This document shows, in pieces, positions 52,701 through 55,700 of a stretch of 64,000 nucleotides of DNA. Under the pieces are notes generated by a model, which saw nothing but the letters and a program-made list of their open reading frames with translations, made no database searches and had not been told where the DNA came from. This stretch comes from Rugalucina vietnamica. Lineage: Eukaryota; Mollusca; Bivalvia; Lucinida; Lucinidae. Where the stretch lies: NCBI GenBank assembly GCA_964017185.1, contig OZ024870.1, positions 34,309,621 through 34,373,620 of the forward strand, read 5' to 3'. Every line of letters begins with the position of its first letter. Positions within the stretch are counted from its first letter, which is position 1. The translations under genes and the position numbers were made by a program.

Positions 52701-55700
52701 CTCAAAAAATAGATTGGGTATGCACTAGAGCTGCATCACCCATAATCTGTCTTAAAGCAAAAATACAAAAATATATGTATACCACTGTACAACAAAGCTT
52801 TACCTGTGGGTTGTATTTTCTATTATGATGTTCCTGTCGAAATACCAGACTCTCATCTGGCATAATGGTTTCAGCGTTGGCTTTGGAAGTGGGAGTTTGT
52901 GCGTTCAATACCAGCTGGGTCATACCAAAGACTTTAAAAATGGTATCAGTGGCTACTTGGTGCTCAGCATTTGACTGCCTTCTCTTCTCCAAAAACAACA
53001 ACCTCAGTGATAGGAATACAGTAAATATGTCAAGGTGATGGTTGGTGGCAGACAGTGTAGTTCTGTCATTGGGGTCTGGTCACTCTGGTGGTGGTGATAC
53101 CCTTTCTCGGGGTTAAAACGAGGTGCATCGATAAATCGATGGGGGAACATTACGATACAAGGCAAGACAATACTAATGCGATCGGGTCAATCTCAACTTC
53201 TACGCAGAATAAGCCAGAAATATTGCTATTGCTAATTTTAATACAACATACAAAACATCATTATTTACTTACTTTTGACTGACAATTCCATTAAACAAGT
53301 AAAAATTATGAGTTTCGTGAGCTCTCCATTCACGTAGGTGGAAAGTGAAAGTAAGTCCGAAAACGAGGTTAAACTTATCAAAACTTGTTTTTGTTTTTTG
53401 AGCGAAACGAAATTGTTTCGTAGACGTTTCGAACTTTGCTGGATACATCTTTCAGGCGGTTTCGACCTTATATCATTTATTCCATGACTTTTACAGCTAA
53501 TAACAATTCAGGTCCATGAGAACACCACCAACAACGGAGTATTACAGAATTGTTGTCCTGATGACAGATCCTCAATTCACCTTTCAGCGATTGCCACCCA
53601 CTCTACTAGTGTACCACCATACCCTACTAGGGTTTCCCCTATCGTTATCTCCTAGGGTACTCCTACTACTAGTGAACCATCATGTCCTACTAGGTTCCTC
53701 CATACCCTACCCTCTCAGGGTACACGCATCCCACCCTACTAGTGTACACTTCAGACCCGTTATAAGGCGCTGGTCGGGGTCCACAAGTCGCATGCGCGTT
53801 ATAGGTGAAGCGCGTAATGCAAATCTACTGAGTCGGACCAGGCTGATCACAGTTCATGTAGTTTTTGTGGGTGGGGAAAAGCGCCTATACGGCGTGTTAA
53901 TTTGCTTAACCGAGCAAATTGGCGGTTTATCCCGGGGTCCTTTTAAAATGGAATGAACAAAAGTGAAATTTTGCTTGTTTCCATATTTTAATCAATTAAA
54001 AACGATCTACAACGATTGAATGTGAAAAAAGCGTCAATGACACCACGCTAATGTTGCTGTTCCGCCTTTGACTTATTGGCGCACCCGGATATTTAACGCG
54101 GACAAGTGTCATTGCCGATTCCTTATTTACAATTATTTTAATTCGCCGTTCTTAATCGAGAAAGCACAAATGCATTTTCTGATCGGATAGAATTATACAA
54201 GATATAGGTGTCCCAATGCTTAAAAAATCTTTGGTTTGTGTCGCCGTCGAAAGTGAGCAACGTTGCGTAACAGTTGTCACAAACAGCCTACAGCAGCCTG
54301 TGTTTACCGTCTCGTTATGGTCTATCGATAATCCCCTAGTGCTTTTGGCTTATCAAAGTTTTCACAACTTTTATGGCTAATCTTAAGAAAACAATGTGTC
54401 ATCCACGCTTCGCGAGCGGTGGATTGTGTCCGTCTAAAAATTACTGAAATGGCAATTATCACTCGTGAATATACACGCAGCCGACACGGTTCGTAAACAC
54501 ATTATGCTTTCTATTAGAAAACCTGTTCTGTCAGTTTTAAATATGCAAAAGATAATTAACATTTTTTGTTCTCAATGTACAATAAAGAGAAACTGTAAGA
54601 AAATCGCTCCTTGGCAAACGCCTGACAACGGCTTTAATTTTTTTTTTTACCATAAAGAGAAACTGTAAGAAAATTGAACCTTGGCGAATTCCCTGCAAAC
54701 GATCTTTTTAACAGTGAATTCATCCGCACATAAACGCCTTAACTGCAATACAATACAGGAATATATTAGGGTAAAACGGCGCCTTGTACTACCCTAACTT
54801 ACCAGGGTTCCACACTACCTTAGCTCCTAGGATACACCCACCCTATTAGTGAACCATCCTCCTGTACAAGGATTCCTTCCTACCCTACCCTCTAAGGGTA
54901 CACCCATTCCACCATACTAGTTTTTTTTTTTTCTTCAAACAAACTGGACCGAAACAACCTTGGGAAGAAACGTCTTGGATCCGAAAGTAAAAATGTTTCC
55001 GTTCAAAAAAAAAAAAAATATTTTGTATTAACCCAAAATCATGAAGACGCTTTCCATGCCTCTTTGCAAGCGCTTGGCTTTATCTCCTTGATCGCCAAAG
55101 ACAAAAACGAAGATTTGAAACAGATGCGCTATTTTATTTATTTTTTTTTTTTTGAGACGATAAAAAGGGGTAATGCGGGGGGTTTCAGACAGATGCGGCG
55201 GTGCCTGAGAAACATTTTTATTTTTTTTTTTGGCCTATAGGGTACCTATGGTTAAAATATGAATGGTTTCTGATCATTGGTTCATGAGATATACACCACC
55301 AGAGAAACTTAAACCAAAACTTCGACCCAAAGTAAAGGTGGCCTAGATTTTGACCTCTAGCCCCACCCCCAGGCATGGACCCAGGGTCCAAACTCACAGA
55401 AACAAAGCAAACCCTATAGGGTACCTATGGTTAAAATATGAATGGTTTCTGATCATTAGTTCATGAGATATACACCACCAGAGAACATTTAACAAAAACT
55501 TTGACATAAATTCCACGAACGTTATGGAATAACTAACGAACGAACTAATGAACAAACGAACATACAAACGGACGAACAGAAAAGCGAAAACTATATACCC
55601 CTCGGCATAAATGACGGGGGTATAATAATAATAATTTGTTGAAGTCAAATATAGGTTTAACTTTAGATCCATCCGGTTAACCAACCTTGCTTCAGATGGG

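Larger units (their letters stand above)
52530..55235. mobile_element. GGCC-ended DNA transposon, non-autonomous, 2.7 kb
   Basis: Ends GGCCAAAAAAAAAA...TTTCTCAGGCAC and its inverse (GTGCCTGAGAAACA...TTTTTTTTTTGGCC) interrupt family B between CCCTAT and TATAGGG, giving a TAT (or CTAT) duplication. No transposase recognised. The interior holds a RepD fragment, a SINE-like unit and two CTACTAG-rich blocks. Superfamily not assigned. Confidence 0.7.

Noticed and set aside
52845..52920. Functional tRNA gene
   Set aside because: A- and B-box-like motifs are present, but the B box is mutated and no acceptor stem closes; better as a SINE head.
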